Of a stretch of 64,000 bases of DNA, positions 23,819 to 35,637 are shown piece after piece (the stretch's first letter is position 1; each line of letters begins with the position of its first letter). This stretch comes from Onchidella celtica (lineage: Eukaryota; Mollusca; Gastropoda; Systellommatophora; Onchidiidae), in the NCBI GenBank assembly GCA_963931925.1, contig OZ007570.1, positions 42,181,687 to 42,245,686 of the forward strand, read 5' to 3'. A program made the position numbers and the translations under genes. Below the pieces are notes generated by a model that was given only the letters and a program-made list of their open reading frames with translations, was not told the DNA's origin and did not search any database.

Positions 23819-23991
23819 GGGCTTTTACGCGAATTCACTGAAAGCTCAATAGTAAGAACACGTAAAATGACAGGTCTAATTTTAGGGATTTCGCGTTATC
23901 ACTAGAAATTTCAGCAATTACGGGAAGTCCCTGAGTGAATCGGGGATTACGTGGATTTACTAAAATGCTCAGTGATTACTCGTATTCCCTA
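23819..23991. repeat. Right subterminal array of about six palindromic sites
   Basis: Sites start at about 23819, 23850 (weak), 23883, 23912, 23941 and 23970, so the last four are exactly 29 bp apart. The half-sites are the same as at the left end (for example CAGTGATTAC facing CGTATTCCCT). The outermost site lies 22 bp from the right terminus and 23 bp from the left one. Confidence 0.82.
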
Positions 23992-24017
23992 GGTACGGGT
24001 TCTTACTGTAACATATA

Positions 24018-25317
<1,300 letters not shown>

Positions 25318-25465
25318 CGTGTATGTAGGCACCCGACACCTAATCAAACCATGGCACCGGTACCATTATCTATAATTTCACTACTGACATCTGGACCAGT
25401 GCAACTGATAAACCTTCTCATAGTCAAAGGCCTACACGCTGCTCTGTTTACAACCAGGCTGACAC

Positions 25466-25547
25466 AAATAATGAGTCAGGCCCATGCCGTGATGGCTGCC
25501 AGCGCCTTCTAACAATCCCATCCAATCCGTGGCATGTCTGGGCATTG
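25466..25547. repeat. Short direct repeat, copy 1
   Basis: Shares AATAATGAGTCA, CAGCGCCTTCTAACAATCCC and GTCTGGGCATTG, in the same order, with 26344-26426, about 880 bp downstream. This could be the ends of an unrecognised element or a local duplication. Confidence 0.8.
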
Positions 25548-26343
25548 AAAAAAATGAAATACTCATTAAAAGAGTTCAGCATGAAGTAATATTTTAACTG
25601 CCCACTTGGACAGATTCAGATGTGAATGGTTCTAGATTTCCATTTCTCCACGAAGGTTAAAAAAAAAAAGGGCAAGCTAACTTTCAGAGTTTGTCCTGGA
25701 CAACAAGGAATGAGTGAACGGAATGGAATATCAAGTAATTGAATGAGTTCTTGCGTGTGTGCGCGTGGGTGGGTGTGCGTAGGTGTGTGTGTGTGTGTAT
25801 TTCTTTTTGCTTCCTTTTGTTTTGTCTATGGGTCACTGGCTATCTCTGTATTTTGACATTCGTCAGAATCAAGGACGATACACTAAAAACGTAGGGTGTG
25901 ATATGACTTAAGGGAATGTACCAGAGATGAGTCAGCTACGTGAATATGTTGTCCGACTGAACATTGTTACAGGTTCTCAATTTTGTCCTTGGTGCAGTAT
26001 TTTGTGAGTTGTTGTGTTTTGAACTTGGCAACAAAACCTATACCGACAATACTCATTCTATAATAGTTGTTTCGCACGCCCCTTTTATTGCGAATTTCTG
26101 TGCCATAGACAGTAATCTTGCAGTTGATATAAACTTAGTGGCGCAAAGGATCTTACCTTGCATATCGATACAAAAAATCAAAAAGAAAAAAGAAAGTCAT
26201 ATCATTATAAAGAAAGACATACATTTCAGCGACAGCCATAGCTACAGCTCCGCTAATATCTTGAACTCTGCTTTCATGGTCTGCCTCTGTCTCACTTTTC
26301 CTGCTGGAAGATAAAAATAAATATATTTACCAAGACGATGACT

Positions 26344-26426
26344 CAATAATGAGTCACGGCCCGTGCTGTGATGGCCTCCAGCGCCTTCTAACAATCCCAT
26401 CCAATCAGTGGCGTGTCTGGGCATTG
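26344..26426. repeat. Short direct repeat, copy 2
   Basis: The second copy of the 25466-25547 repeat in the same orientation. The sequence between the copies has no conserved coding frame. Confidence 0.8.
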
Positions 26427-26429
26427 CTC

Positions 26430-27820
26430 TTACTCTTAGGTGCTCTCTGTGACATTGTTACCTCTCAACAACAAACTGCTTTCAATTGTAGTATTTGCAG
26501 CAATATAATTCGATTGTGGCTTCTATGCAAGGCTATCTGAGCCTAATGTTTTGGGGGTACTGCAAGTTTTATTGCTGTGTTGTTATATCAGATAGAACTT
26601 ACGGATCTCAGTTCAGTTTGATACCACCTGATGTCAGTCGAGTGTTTTTCATGAGAGGCCAAAATATTTCGCTATCGTCAGTAAGAATATCTTCTTTGGC
26701 ACCGAGACCATACATGACATACCGTCGGAACTGCAACATTAGCGATCCTTCGATGTTCCATCTTGTGACGTCACAATATCGATGCCGTATATCGACGATC
26801 CTGAAAACGGTACTGTTTGGTCTTGGGAAATATTGAATGAGGCACAATTCTATCTGACAGGAGGGCGGTTAACTAACTGACCAACGTGCAGCGAGATGGG
26901 CACTGAGATCAATCGTTAAAGACCTAGCGTGATTAGGATTCACCACCAAAGTCGCAGGATGGTGGACCCTAGACATGCGTGAACAGAACAGTGGGATGTC
27001 AACGAACGATGCAATCGTGGACAAACTGCTTCGCTGAGACTGTTTATCGTGACTGCTTTTGTACAGGTAGAATGGATTGGGGAGGGGGGGGGAGCTGAAG
27101 GGGAAGATGACTGATCTCATTATTTGATTGCAGCGGGAGGATGCTGCCATATTTTTCGCAGAAAATCACAATAGCTACACACAATGCAGACTTTTCATAC
27201 ACATCGTCGTTATGAGGTTTCTTTCCAGTAGGCATGCTGAGCATCGTAAGTTGGTGTGTGGCATAGCATTTGGTCAGATCTTTTCATCGAAACGACCTAT
27301 ATTCCCACCACCCCACCCACCCCACTTCCGAAGAAAAGGCTTCCACAGAAAACTGATAAACGTATCGCTGCAAAAGTTATTTAACATAATAAAAACTGTA
27401 TAAGTGCAAGGGACAAATTTTACAGTAGGGAGAAAAAAAAAATTCTTGAATTTCTTCTTACGTTTTTCTCTATAAATATTTTAAAGATTGTACTTTTCTT
27501 CATCAATAGAAAAAAACTGAACTTTTTGCATAAAGTGTGTAGAATACTGGGCAAAAGAGAGGTGTCACCTGTCACCTGCAGTTGTGAGAACACACTTGTG
27601 TGATTTCACGGCAGAGCCAGGAATGTAGCTTCCACTCTTGCACAAAACGTTCATCCTGAATTCAACTGTGTACATTTCTATCCTATTAGAGACTTTGTTC
27701 ACTCACTGTCGTCATTTCTCTTCCACGAAATGATGGAAATACAAGCTACCAGCAAGACAGTGTTGAAACAAAGCGTGCAAGATTTCTGCTGAAAATTTAA
27801 CCACGGGGTTTCAGGTTTAG
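26430..27820. other. Intergenic sequence without recognisable genes
   Basis: Several 60-110 codon frames overlap on both strands without known motifs. C- and G-runs occur near 27082 and 27302. Nothing further could be supported. Confidence 0.55.
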
Positions 27821-28640
27821 TCATCCTTGCCGGCTGTGGACCTATGCCATGACCAGTTTCCACGAACTAAAGTGTTTGACTTTATCAATGGCATCTTAAC
27901 ATTCAAAGTCAACTTTGCTGACAAAGACACCCTGCATTATCTCGCTAATACCCTGCACGTGGAAACTCATGGAATTCAGGTCCATTCCTTTCACGAAGGC
28001 ATTATCGCCAACCTAATGTGATAATACTGTTTGTCAGCATCCCCAAAGGCATCATGCTGAGGTGAGCATCCTTGCAGCTCATGCCCTCACTGGGCGGGAC
28101 ACTCTTTCCTTGTTTACTGTCATTGGAAACAGTTTTTACCTAGTTAAAAATGTAATGTTCTCTGGTCTTCCAAGAGTTGGTAACATGTATTAAACAGAGG
28201 AACAAATCATAGAATCCTGCTTCACTTCATGGCTTCGCAACATCATCGGGCACCGGGGACATTCTTGACTAAAATGCATCTTTTCAGCATGAAAATTGCA
28301 GTCAAGAAGTATGCCACAGCAAAGCTGCTCAGTTTTTCCACCATCTATGAACAGTATCAAACACACTGTCTCGTCATTCAGCATCAAGTATTATCGTGCA
28401 AAGTTTGCTAGTCGTGCATTTCCACCAAACTTCAATCCTCTGCAGCGGGACTAGATGGTCTGTGGAGGTACAGTTGAGAGCACCAAAAATTTGTTTAGCT
28501 GCAGTTGCAAAACGAGTTGCACCACAAGCTAATTTACTGACCTGTATTCGGTTGTGCAAACGTAAAGGAGACAACCTCTATAGAAATCCTGCTCGGGCTG
28601 TAGCAGCTGTGACGAGTCCAGCTGAAGACCACTAACAACC
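27820..28640 (+). pseudogene. Decayed TE-type coding relic (AHALTGRDT family)
   Basis: Plus-strand fragments resemble a protein family common in mollusc and cnidarian genomes that carries a motif near HALTGCDTVSxxFGIGK. Here AHALTGRDTLSLFTVIGNSF is read at about 28079-28140. A preceding frame at 27827 gives FDFINGILTFKVNFADKDTL, and a later fragment reads FPPNFNPLQRD. The parts lie in different frames with stops between them, so no intact protein is possible. The family is unnamed here because I recognise the motif but not a definite function. The assignment rests mainly on one motif. Confidence 0.4.
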
Positions 28641-29871
28641 AGTTTCCTGCCTCATGGGTGAATTGGATGTGACTGGTGAAATTAATCCTTGCCTTAAAAT
28701 GAGAATTGCCCTGATGAAGGTGCTGTGGCTGAAGTAATGGTGCACTGGTGAAACAGTGGTGGCATGAAAAAGTATCATTAATGTCAATGATCTGAACATT
28801 TATTGATACAGTGGTAATCAGTTTATGTGTCTTTGGTGACTAATTAATGCCTAGATCTGCATCACCCCTCACCCTTTCAACAATGGTCATGTTCGAATTA
28901 AGATTTAAAGAATTGTCACCAAGTTTATGTGTGTCTATTTTGATATGCTTCTATCTGTTTTTACAAAGTCGATTATTTCCAACTGAAAAAACAACAAAAA
29001 CTTTCGAAGTTGTTCTCAGTTGTGAAGGACACCCGACCTTTCCAATGGCGGCCATCTTGGATTTCGTTATTTACTGAAAACGCTCAACTTTTCACGGGTG
29101 GCATGAAACGAATTTGGAAACAGAATTTAATTTCCATTCAAAACCAGTCACAACACCTAATTACGAAACAGGATATACGTTAGCCACGACACAATTTATA
29201 GTTTGTTGGAGGTTGTCTGCAGATCGCACTGGACAGCTCAGAGGACAGAGAGTTGTGTATTTACTATTTGACTTGTTTTTCTAGTAGTAGTACTAAAATA
29301 TAGTTTTTACTCCACATTCCGATATAGATCTAATTCAAGTTGAATGAACCTGGCTTGTCCTGCGGAAATGAAATAGTAATTCTTGCAAGCAATACTGCTT
29401 GCATAATAATCGAAGTGTCAACAACAGTCTATGATAATATGCAGTAAAGATCAACCTTAGCCATCTTATGATTTTTTTTAAATATTGGACTCGCAGTTAA
29501 CAGATTCATTATGGTAATTCTTTTTTTATGATTCATTTGGAATTGTCAATGTCCCCTGCCAATCGTGAGTATTTGTGTGTTTGTGTGTGTGTGTGTGTGT
29601 GCGTGTGCGCGCGTGCAGAATAATAGTGAAACTGAAAGAGTTCTGAAAGGGGTACAGAGGGAATAATTGTGTTGATTTTTTTAAAAGAAAATATCATTTA
29701 AATAAAAATAAAATAGGGAACTGGTGGCTCCACACTAGTGCACAAAGATACCTAACTGGATCGCGCACTCAACACGCCCTTTGCGTGGCCGGTCAGGAAA
29801 ATTGACCAGCACTTCCAGGTCCCTGACTGAGGTAACGGCAGACAGGCTCTCAAGGCTTATCGGAATACATT
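28641..29871. other. Intergenic sequence without recognisable genes
   Basis: Contains a (GT)n tract at about 29573-29612. No coding sequence could be supported. Confidence 0.6.
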
Positions 29872-30031
29872 ATTTCAAGTTTATTAGCCCTTTTTTTTTA
29901 AGTCACTCCACATTATTATTATCATATCGGCTCGTGTCACAAGTTGCCAAGAGTTAAAAAAAAAAAATAATAATACGTAGGCCCCTAACAATATTGAGTA
30001 ACTTTTAAAAAAGGGCTAATAAACTTGAAAT
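29872..30031. mobile_element. Small MITE, 160 bp
   Basis: Inverted ends ATTTCAAGTTTATTAGCCCT and AGGGCTAATAAACTTGAAAT bound about 110 bp of non-coding interior. No certain target duplication. Confidence 0.75.
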
Positions 30032-30202
30032 TTGGTCTTATCTAGGTCATGGGCGGTAAAGGCGAAAGCAGATTACAATTTACATCAAGCCGTTTAGTAG
30101 TGTATATCAATGCATCAAGCATAAAAGAGAACGGTTGAATGAGCAGATTTCAATCTTTGCTTACAATACATCGACACGTCGCGCACGCTTAGGCCTACTG
30201 GT

Positions 30203-30307
30203 CTTGTCCACAGCATCTGCCCCGCTATTTTTACGGAAAATAACGTATGAAAAACTCTCTCTGCCACTATAGCGGCAAGGAACGGAGCGGAACGAATGCT
30301 GTGGACA
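30203..30307. mobile_element. Left part of an older MITE split by a P-superfamily element
   Basis: CTTGTCCACAGCATC then CCGCTATTTTTACGGAAAAT matches the reverse complement of the sequence ending at 32166 (CTTGTCCATAGTATC then CCGCTATTTTTACGGAAAAT). The two halves are separated exactly by the P-type element and its 8-bp duplication. The original MITE was therefore about 190 bp with inverted ends of about 65 bp. Confidence 0.75.
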
Positions 30308-32069
30308 CATAGATATATGAGGCTAATAGAGTTACCTAGATTGCTGACCTAACGGGGGGCAAACGAGGCTGCCATGGGGGAAGGCGGCCATCTTGATATT
30401 GCGGGTTCACGCAGCGAGCGAGCGGCTAGCGGACACTTCACTCGCTTAGGCGAGCCCTCTTCGCCAAGGGCCTAGTCTCGATCTTGGCCTAGCCTGTTGT
30501 TGTTGTTTGTTGTTGTTAAGGCGGAATAGAGGCAATGAAAGCTATTATAACAATAACAGCCTACTATATCTAGATATCTACTATATCTAGATCTAGGAGA
30601 AGTGTACATATGGGGAAGAGGTTGTAGTGGGAGCTTGGGCCTAGGTAATAACCAGATTATAATCCAAGTACAAAATATCGTGATTTGGCTATTATTGTAG
30701 ATAACCTGGAGGGCTAATCAAAACCATGTACTAGTACTACTAGTAGAGTGCGTTTACAAGTATACATTATGCATAAAAACGTGTATGGTTATGGTATGTT
30801 TTATAACAATGTGGGGACTGCCAAAATATGCCCAACAATAATACTTGTAAGCCCTGATATAATGCTTCAAAATTAAAATTAAAAAATTGAACATTTACAA
30901 AACTCAGAACATGCAGAAATAAGCAAAAAATTAAGCAACAACAACAGTAACAGAAAAAGAAAAACAACAACAATGGGTACAACAAAACGACAACAAAACA
31001 ACAACGACAGGAACAGTAACAACAACAACGGGTACAACAACAACAGAACTTACCCCAAATGTGTTTGTTGCTATCCTATGCAGATGTTTTGGAAATTTAA
31101 ACAAAGATGGAACAGCACCTCTAATTATTCTTCTCCTGAAACCACTATCATCAAAGTCTTGCAGCTTAAAATGCTCACTGCAAATACGTGAATGTGATGA
31201 AGGCTTAAAATTATCACGTCTAAGAGCAGTTACCCATTTCTTTACAAGTTCTGGGTCTTTTGGAAATGCATGAAATGTTATATCACTTTTTCTTTCAGTT
31301 AATCCATGGGCAGTTCTTTTTCTCTGATTGTTCTTGCAGCCGTATGCTGCACAGTAGCCAACCATCTTGATTTCTGTCTAAAAGTCTAGACTGCAGTAAA
31401 ATGAAAAGGTAGAGATCTAGAAATCTAGAGGGAATTTGCCCCTGACCAACCACCTTGTTTCTGGCTAAACAACCTTCTTCTATAATTTTCATCAATAGTG
31501 GTCGGTTAGTCGGGTTATATTATGGGCTAAGTTGAGTTGGTTAGGTGGTCGGTTAGGGGCTAGGCCCCTGCTCACTGCAAGATCTATGATCTATCTATCT
31601 AATCTAGATCTAGATTGATTTAACTTAGGCTTAGAACACAGGTAATAGTAGGCCTAGGCCTATTAGAATATAGATAGTAGGGGTCTATCTATTCTAAATT
31701 CTTGTCTACAATAACAGTATCAGTATCGGTATCATCTATACAACTATCTAAATCTAGACTACAATCACAGTTCAGTCACTTCACAAGAATCACGATGCTC
31801 TCACACGATGCTAGGCCTACTAGATTCTAGATCATAGATCTAGGTCTATCTCTAAATTCCAGAAACAATAAAAAGCACTGATAATTGAAAACACGTTTAC
31901 AAAAAATCTAAATCAAGATTCCAGGACTAGATAATCTATCATCAGTAAAACAAGCTTGACGCCACGCATAACAAGATGGCGGCGAGCGTACATCCGAGAC
32001 ACAGAAATAACTCAAGGCATGCAGGGAGGTCAGCAATCTAGGTCACTCTATTAGCCTCATATATCTATG
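30308..32069. mobile_element. Non-autonomous P-superfamily transposon carrying a THAP exon
   Basis: The ends are 43-bp inverted repeats starting CATAGATATATGAGGCTAAT, with one mismatch. They are flanked by the identical 8-bp direct repeat TGTGGACA (30300-30307 and 32070-32077). P elements produce 8-bp duplications, have TIRs starting CAT and encode a THAP-domain transposase. This 1762-bp copy carries a minus-strand THAP exon but no catalytic domain, so it is an internally deleted derivative. It inserted into the MITE described at 30203-30307 and 32078-32166. Confidence 0.88.
31054..31365 (-). CDS. THAP zinc-finger exon of a P-superfamily transposase (truncated)
   Basis: The exon starts at ATG 31365 and ends before a consensus donor GTAAGT (complement at 31048-31053). 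The 104-residue peptide is a complete THAP domain. The C2CH zinc ligands are Cys5, Cys10, Cys62 and His65; the invariant Trp is residue 44, within FHAFPKDPELVKKW; the closing AVPxxF motif is AVPSLF at 84-89. THAP domains recognise DNA, and in P elements bind the subterminal transposase sites. Beyond the donor the frame runs into low-complexity Val codons from an AAC repeat, and no downstream exon or RNase H-like catalytic domain is present before the element ends. Translation may yield a free DNA-binding domain if transcribed. It could act as a repressor; that is inference. Confidence 0.85.
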
Positions 32070-32077
32070 TGTGGACA

Positions 32078-32166
32078 AGTACATGTATACAGAGGCAAAG
32101 AGTGTTTTACTTTTCCATACGTCATTTTCCGTAAAAATAGCGGAGCAGGGGGATACTATGGACAAG
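32078..32166. mobile_element. Right part of the MITE split by the P-superfamily element
   Basis: Ends TACTATGGACAAG and contains ATTTTCCGTAAAAATAGCGG, the inverse of the left part at 30203-30307. No convincing target duplication was seen outside the two halves. Confidence 0.75.
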
Positions 32167-32866
32167 AGTGATGTAGGAAAAAAAAAAAACGTTCACTACT
32201 GCAGTCCCCATTTGAGACAGGTAGGTAGAAACTACTCTTGTCGAAATAAGGTAGACTAGATCTAGCATAGATCCATTTTATGAGCCTGCTCGAGAAGCAT
32301 CCAAAGGACCAAAATCGGATTGCTTTCATTTACTTTAAATGACATGATATGAAGATCTAATGGAAAGTGAGATATTTTATGTGGAAATTATGTTTTGTAA
32401 AGATAACAACATGATTCTGTTGGCATTTTGATCGAACTTTGTTCAGGGCTCGATCTAGAGGTGACTCTATCCTTTTAGCCATAGGCCTAAGCCTAGATGT
32501 ATTTTATTTCGAAGTGCTTATTCCCAGACACCCCGATCTTATTCGCAGATGGGGGTTTCTTGGTTTCGTGGTGTCTGCTATGGGAAAAGTTCCCCCCAGC
32601 CTATCGTGGGCTGCAGGGACGCAGTGACTAGCGTCTAGTCTGCTGTCATCAGTCGGAGGCTATGGGTTCAATCTGCCTTAGGCTCAGTCCGCCCTGGGTT
32701 CAATCCCACGCCAGAGCTTTTTAATTTTTATTTTTTTTTAAAAACCTAGTAGGGCCCTACGGTTACCGCTCATTATTAGGGATCATTTTTTTTTCTAAGG
32801 ATTTTACAAAATTGATGTCGTGAGGAAACTGATCATTACTACTATACTCTGATCTAGTATGCTCTA

Positions 32867-33430
32867 CTCTATGGGGCTGAAACCTGGACAGTGTACCAAT
32901 CGCATGCCAGAAAGCTAAATCACTTTCATCTGGCCTGCCTTAGAAAGATCCTAAGGATCAAATGGCAGGATAAAATTCCAGACACTGAGGTCCTCAATCG
33001 TGCCAAGGAATTGAGCATCTTCTGCCACCTGAAAAAAATTCAGCTACGTTGGGCAGGACATGTTGTCAGAATGCCCGACTCCAGACTCCCTAAGCAAATC
33101 TTCTTCTCTGAGCTCTCCAATGGAACGAGGAATGTTGGGGCCCCAAAGAGACGTTACAAAGACACTCTCAAGCAATCACTGAAGGCCTTTGCCATTGATG
33201 TGAGTGAGTGGGAAAAGCTCTCGCTTGATCGTGCAAATTGGAGGGCGGCCCTTACCAGAGGCAGCAAAGCATGGGAAGCTGACAGAGTCCAGCAGGCTAT
33301 CAAAAAAAGAGAACGGCGCAAGAAAAGGCCCAGTGGTACTGAACCAACGGAGCACTCTTGTCATTTATGCGGAAGGGTCTGCAGGGCAAAAATAGGACTT
33401 ATCAGTCACATGAGAAGCCATAAGTCATGA
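32867..33430 (+). CDS. LINE ORF2 C-terminal fragment with zinc finger (truncated)
   Basis: An open frame of about 188 codons starts at the truncation point; there is no own start codon of meaning. YGAETWTVYQ, LNHFHLACLRKILRIKWQDK, LRWAGHVVRMPDSRLPKQ and DVSEWEKLSLDRANWRAALT are hallmarks of the C-terminal region downstream of the reverse transcriptase in many invertebrate LINEs. The end carries a C2H2 finger, CHLCGRVCRAKIGLISHMRS followed by H, a common final domain of this group. The stop is at 33428-33430. The frame is intact, consistent with a recent insertion, but without RT and endonuclease it is inactive. Confidence 0.85.
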   Translation, partial: LYGAETWTVYQSHARKLNHFHLACLRKILRIKWQDKIPDTEVLNRAKELSIFCHLKKIQLRWAGHVVRMPDSRLPKQIFFSELSNGTRNVGAPKRRYKDTLKQSLKAFAIDVSEWEKLSLDRANWRAALTRGSKAWEADRVQQAIKKRERRKKRPSGTEPTEHSCHLCGRVCRAKIGLISHMRSHKS

Positions 33431-33568
33431 AAGAACAGTCTTTCCATTCTGTCCTCTGTGTCCTTTAGTTCTCTTTATTGTCCATGTGTTGAAATTCTCA
33501 ACAATTTCTGTTCTTTATTCCTCTGGTGTTGTTAAGGTCATCATCATACCTGATGGACGAACTATTAT
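32867..33568 (+). mobile_element. 5'-truncated LINE insertion with 12-bp target duplication
   Basis: Flanked by the identical 12-mer TAGTATGCTCTA (32855-32866 and 33569-33580). The paralogous empty site at about 50609-50620 reads TAGTGTGCTCCA, only once. The insert starts within the C-terminal reverse-transcriptase ORF and ends with a short ATT repeat, typical of target-primed reverse transcription by LINEs with microsatellite-like tails. Confidence 0.85.
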
Positions 33569-33779
33569 TAGTATGCTCTAGACTACTCCTTTTATTTATT
33601 CCTGCTCATTTTATTTGGACTATTCCTTTTCATTGAAATAAAAATGTAAATCAAATTTTAAAGACGTAAATGGTTTCTTTCAGTCAGTGGGAACTGAAAT
33701 TTCGTCTCTCTCTCTGTCGTGACTTAGATCTAGACTAGATCTAGATATTATCCGCAGACGTGTGCGAATAAGCGTGCCC

Positions 33780-34030
33780 ATTTCATTTTACGAAGTGCTT
33801 ATTCGCAGATGGAGGATTGCTTGGTTTTGTGATGTCTTCTAAGGAAAAGTTTCTCCAGCTTATCGTGGTCCACGGCGGCGCAGCAGTTGGCTCTTTTGCG
33901 GGGGTCAGCGGGGCTTTTCCCGGTAATTCGGGGGGCCCGTGTGCACGTTGCGCACGTTAAAGACACCTTGGCAGTTGGAAATCGTAAAGAGCAGGCCGAA
34001 CAGGCCGCTGCCCGGGCAAAATTGAAATTA
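33780..34030. mobile_element. SINE-head-like repeat with LINE-type tail
   Basis: GTGCTTATTCGCAGATGG and GGTTTTGTGATGTCTTCTAA repeat the head of the SINE at 32490. It then diverges to GCGCACGTTAAAGACACCTT, a phrase typical of short interspersed repeat tails in molluscs (recognised from memory). Ends are undefined. Confidence 0.45.
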
Positions 34031-34159
34031 ATAGATTAAAATTTATCCATATCATCCCCCACCAGCAACAACAAAATTTATTATTCATTATTAAATATAT
34101 ATTATTATTAATAAATATTCAAATATTATTTGTATTGTGAGTTGTGAACTGTTGTGAGT

Positions 34160-34208
34160 TGGGTACTGCGCCTAACGGGCCTGGTCACAATTTGCTCTGA
34201 GTTAGAGT

Positions 34209-34242
<34 letters not shown>

Positions 34243-34370
34243 GCGAGACAGGGAGAGAGAAAGAAGCAGTGTGGTGTGTTGAGCGCTTCGCCGGCGCTCC
34301 ATTCTGCTCTGTGGTTTCTTCTGTAAAGCGCAGAGCATTTTAAAAATGGATAAAATAATAATAATAATAA
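34160..34370 (-). repeat. Dispersed repeat, inverted copy left of P element 2
   Basis: Contains GAGCGCTTCGCCGGCGCTCC and TTTCTTCTGTAAAGCGCAGA plus a GA microsatellite. It is the inverse of 36330-36532, which has GCGCTTTACAGAAGAAACC and GAGCGTCGGCGAAGCGCTC. Two copies of one repeat family therefore face each other across the P-type element. Confidence 0.8.
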
Positions 34371-34409
34371 TACGTCTCAGCCAATGAGAACTGGGCTATT
34401 CGTTTGATG

Positions 34410-35590
34410 CATGGAGCTATTAATAACACTGGAGTCCGTACAGCTGATTTCATGCGTGCGCATTAGAAGGCAATAGTCGCCATCTTGTTTAGGGCAAGCA
34501 CGGACTGCGCCTCAGCGTTTACACATCCGTTACACTACAGTTTCTGCTTTCTACCTTCCCTTTCCTTTTCCTCTGCTAACTCCTTTCTTTTCCTCTGCTC
34601 ATGTACCTACTGTTTCTTCTCTACCTTCTTTCTTTCCTGCTTTAAAAGAAGGGAGAACTGTTCTCATTCAATTTAAGTCAATGAATTTACTATAAAACTA
34701 GACCTTAATAGCCTATGTATTTGGATTTTACCACAATATTATTCTTTGTTTCTCATTAATTCAATTGTTTACTATTAGCTGGTGTGCACTGGCTCTTTTG
34801 AACTATTGTTTTGAATACATCATGTAATCATAATAATAAAAAATAATGGTGCTAGTGATCCCAGTTGATGCACATACAACACTGATGTCACATTGCAATT
34901 ACCAGTGACCGCACCTCATGCAAGGTGTCAGATGAATGCATGTCGGTGCAATCAGTGCCATATGTGCATAATCATACTCATAATACCCAGAAAACATTTT
35001 TTTAATGAAAATCCACCCGAAGTAGAATGTCCAGAGCACTTCTGTGAGCTTACACCAGACCACTAAATGGAGAAATCTGTAGGGTCACATATTTACCTTT
35101 GAACTCAAGATGGAAGTTGTGCGAACACAAAACTTGGGAAAATTATCCAAGGCAAAATACAAGCTTAAACAGCAGTCATATGCTATGTGATGTTGTGATC
35201 TCTTGATAAGAACGTCACAAAACGTGAATTAGTCACAAAAACACTGGTAAATGAAACTGTATGGAAAAACAAATATTGACCGCATCAATGTGCTGACTGC
35301 ACCTAGTGCATTGACTATAGATCTAGAATCTAGATTCAGTAGGTGAGAGATTGACCTGTAGCCGTAGGAATTTATACATTTTTGTTTGGAAAAGCTCTGA
35401 AATGCACAATTCAGCTGTGCTCAAACCTCTGAATAACTAGGCTAAGGCTCTCCTGATTTTTAGATATATATAATACTTGACTGAGTGAGTACAACCAAGC
35501 TTGTAGGTTAAGATGTTCTTCTTCTTGGCTATCTAGATCATTTGCTAATCTCGGCCTATGATTTACATATAATTATTATTATAATTATGC

Positions 35591-35637
<47 letters not shown>

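Larger units (their letters stand above)
21098..24013. mobile_element. Ginger/KRBA2-type integrase DNA transposon, nearly complete
   Basis: A 2916-bp element with inverted ends TGTTACAGTAAGAA, followed after 7 variable bases by CTAGGGAATACGAGTAATCA. The flanks are TATA on both sides (21094-21097 and 24014-24017), fitting a 4-bp target duplication, and the TGT...ACA termini are typical of integrase-type elements. Inside, on the minus strand, lie a 54-codon first exon and a long integrase exon ending in a CXC domain. Next to each terminus is an array of 22-bp imperfect palindromes spaced 28-33 bp apart (five left, six right). The class comes from the integrase and its KRBA2-like character; the Ginger label is family knowledge, not a database hit. 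Confidence 0.85.
32490..33700 (+). mobile_element. tRNA-like SINE copy 1, interrupted by a LINE
   Basis: The head (about 32490-32720) contains a tRNA-type box B, GGGTTCAATCCCACGCC, downstream of a weak box A region. The tail (about 33581-33700) holds ATGTAAATCAAATTTTAAA. Both parts match the uninterrupted copy at about 50400-50770. Position 32867-33568 is a LINE insertion. A similar head is also seen at 33790-33870 and 37370-37470. The tRNA ancestry is inferred from box B and context. Confidence 0.6.

Noticed and set aside
34985..35070. THAP-like PEHFCELTPDH peptide inside P element 2
   Set aside because: Only one short resemblance to the Cys-x-x-His part, with no other THAP residues in frame.
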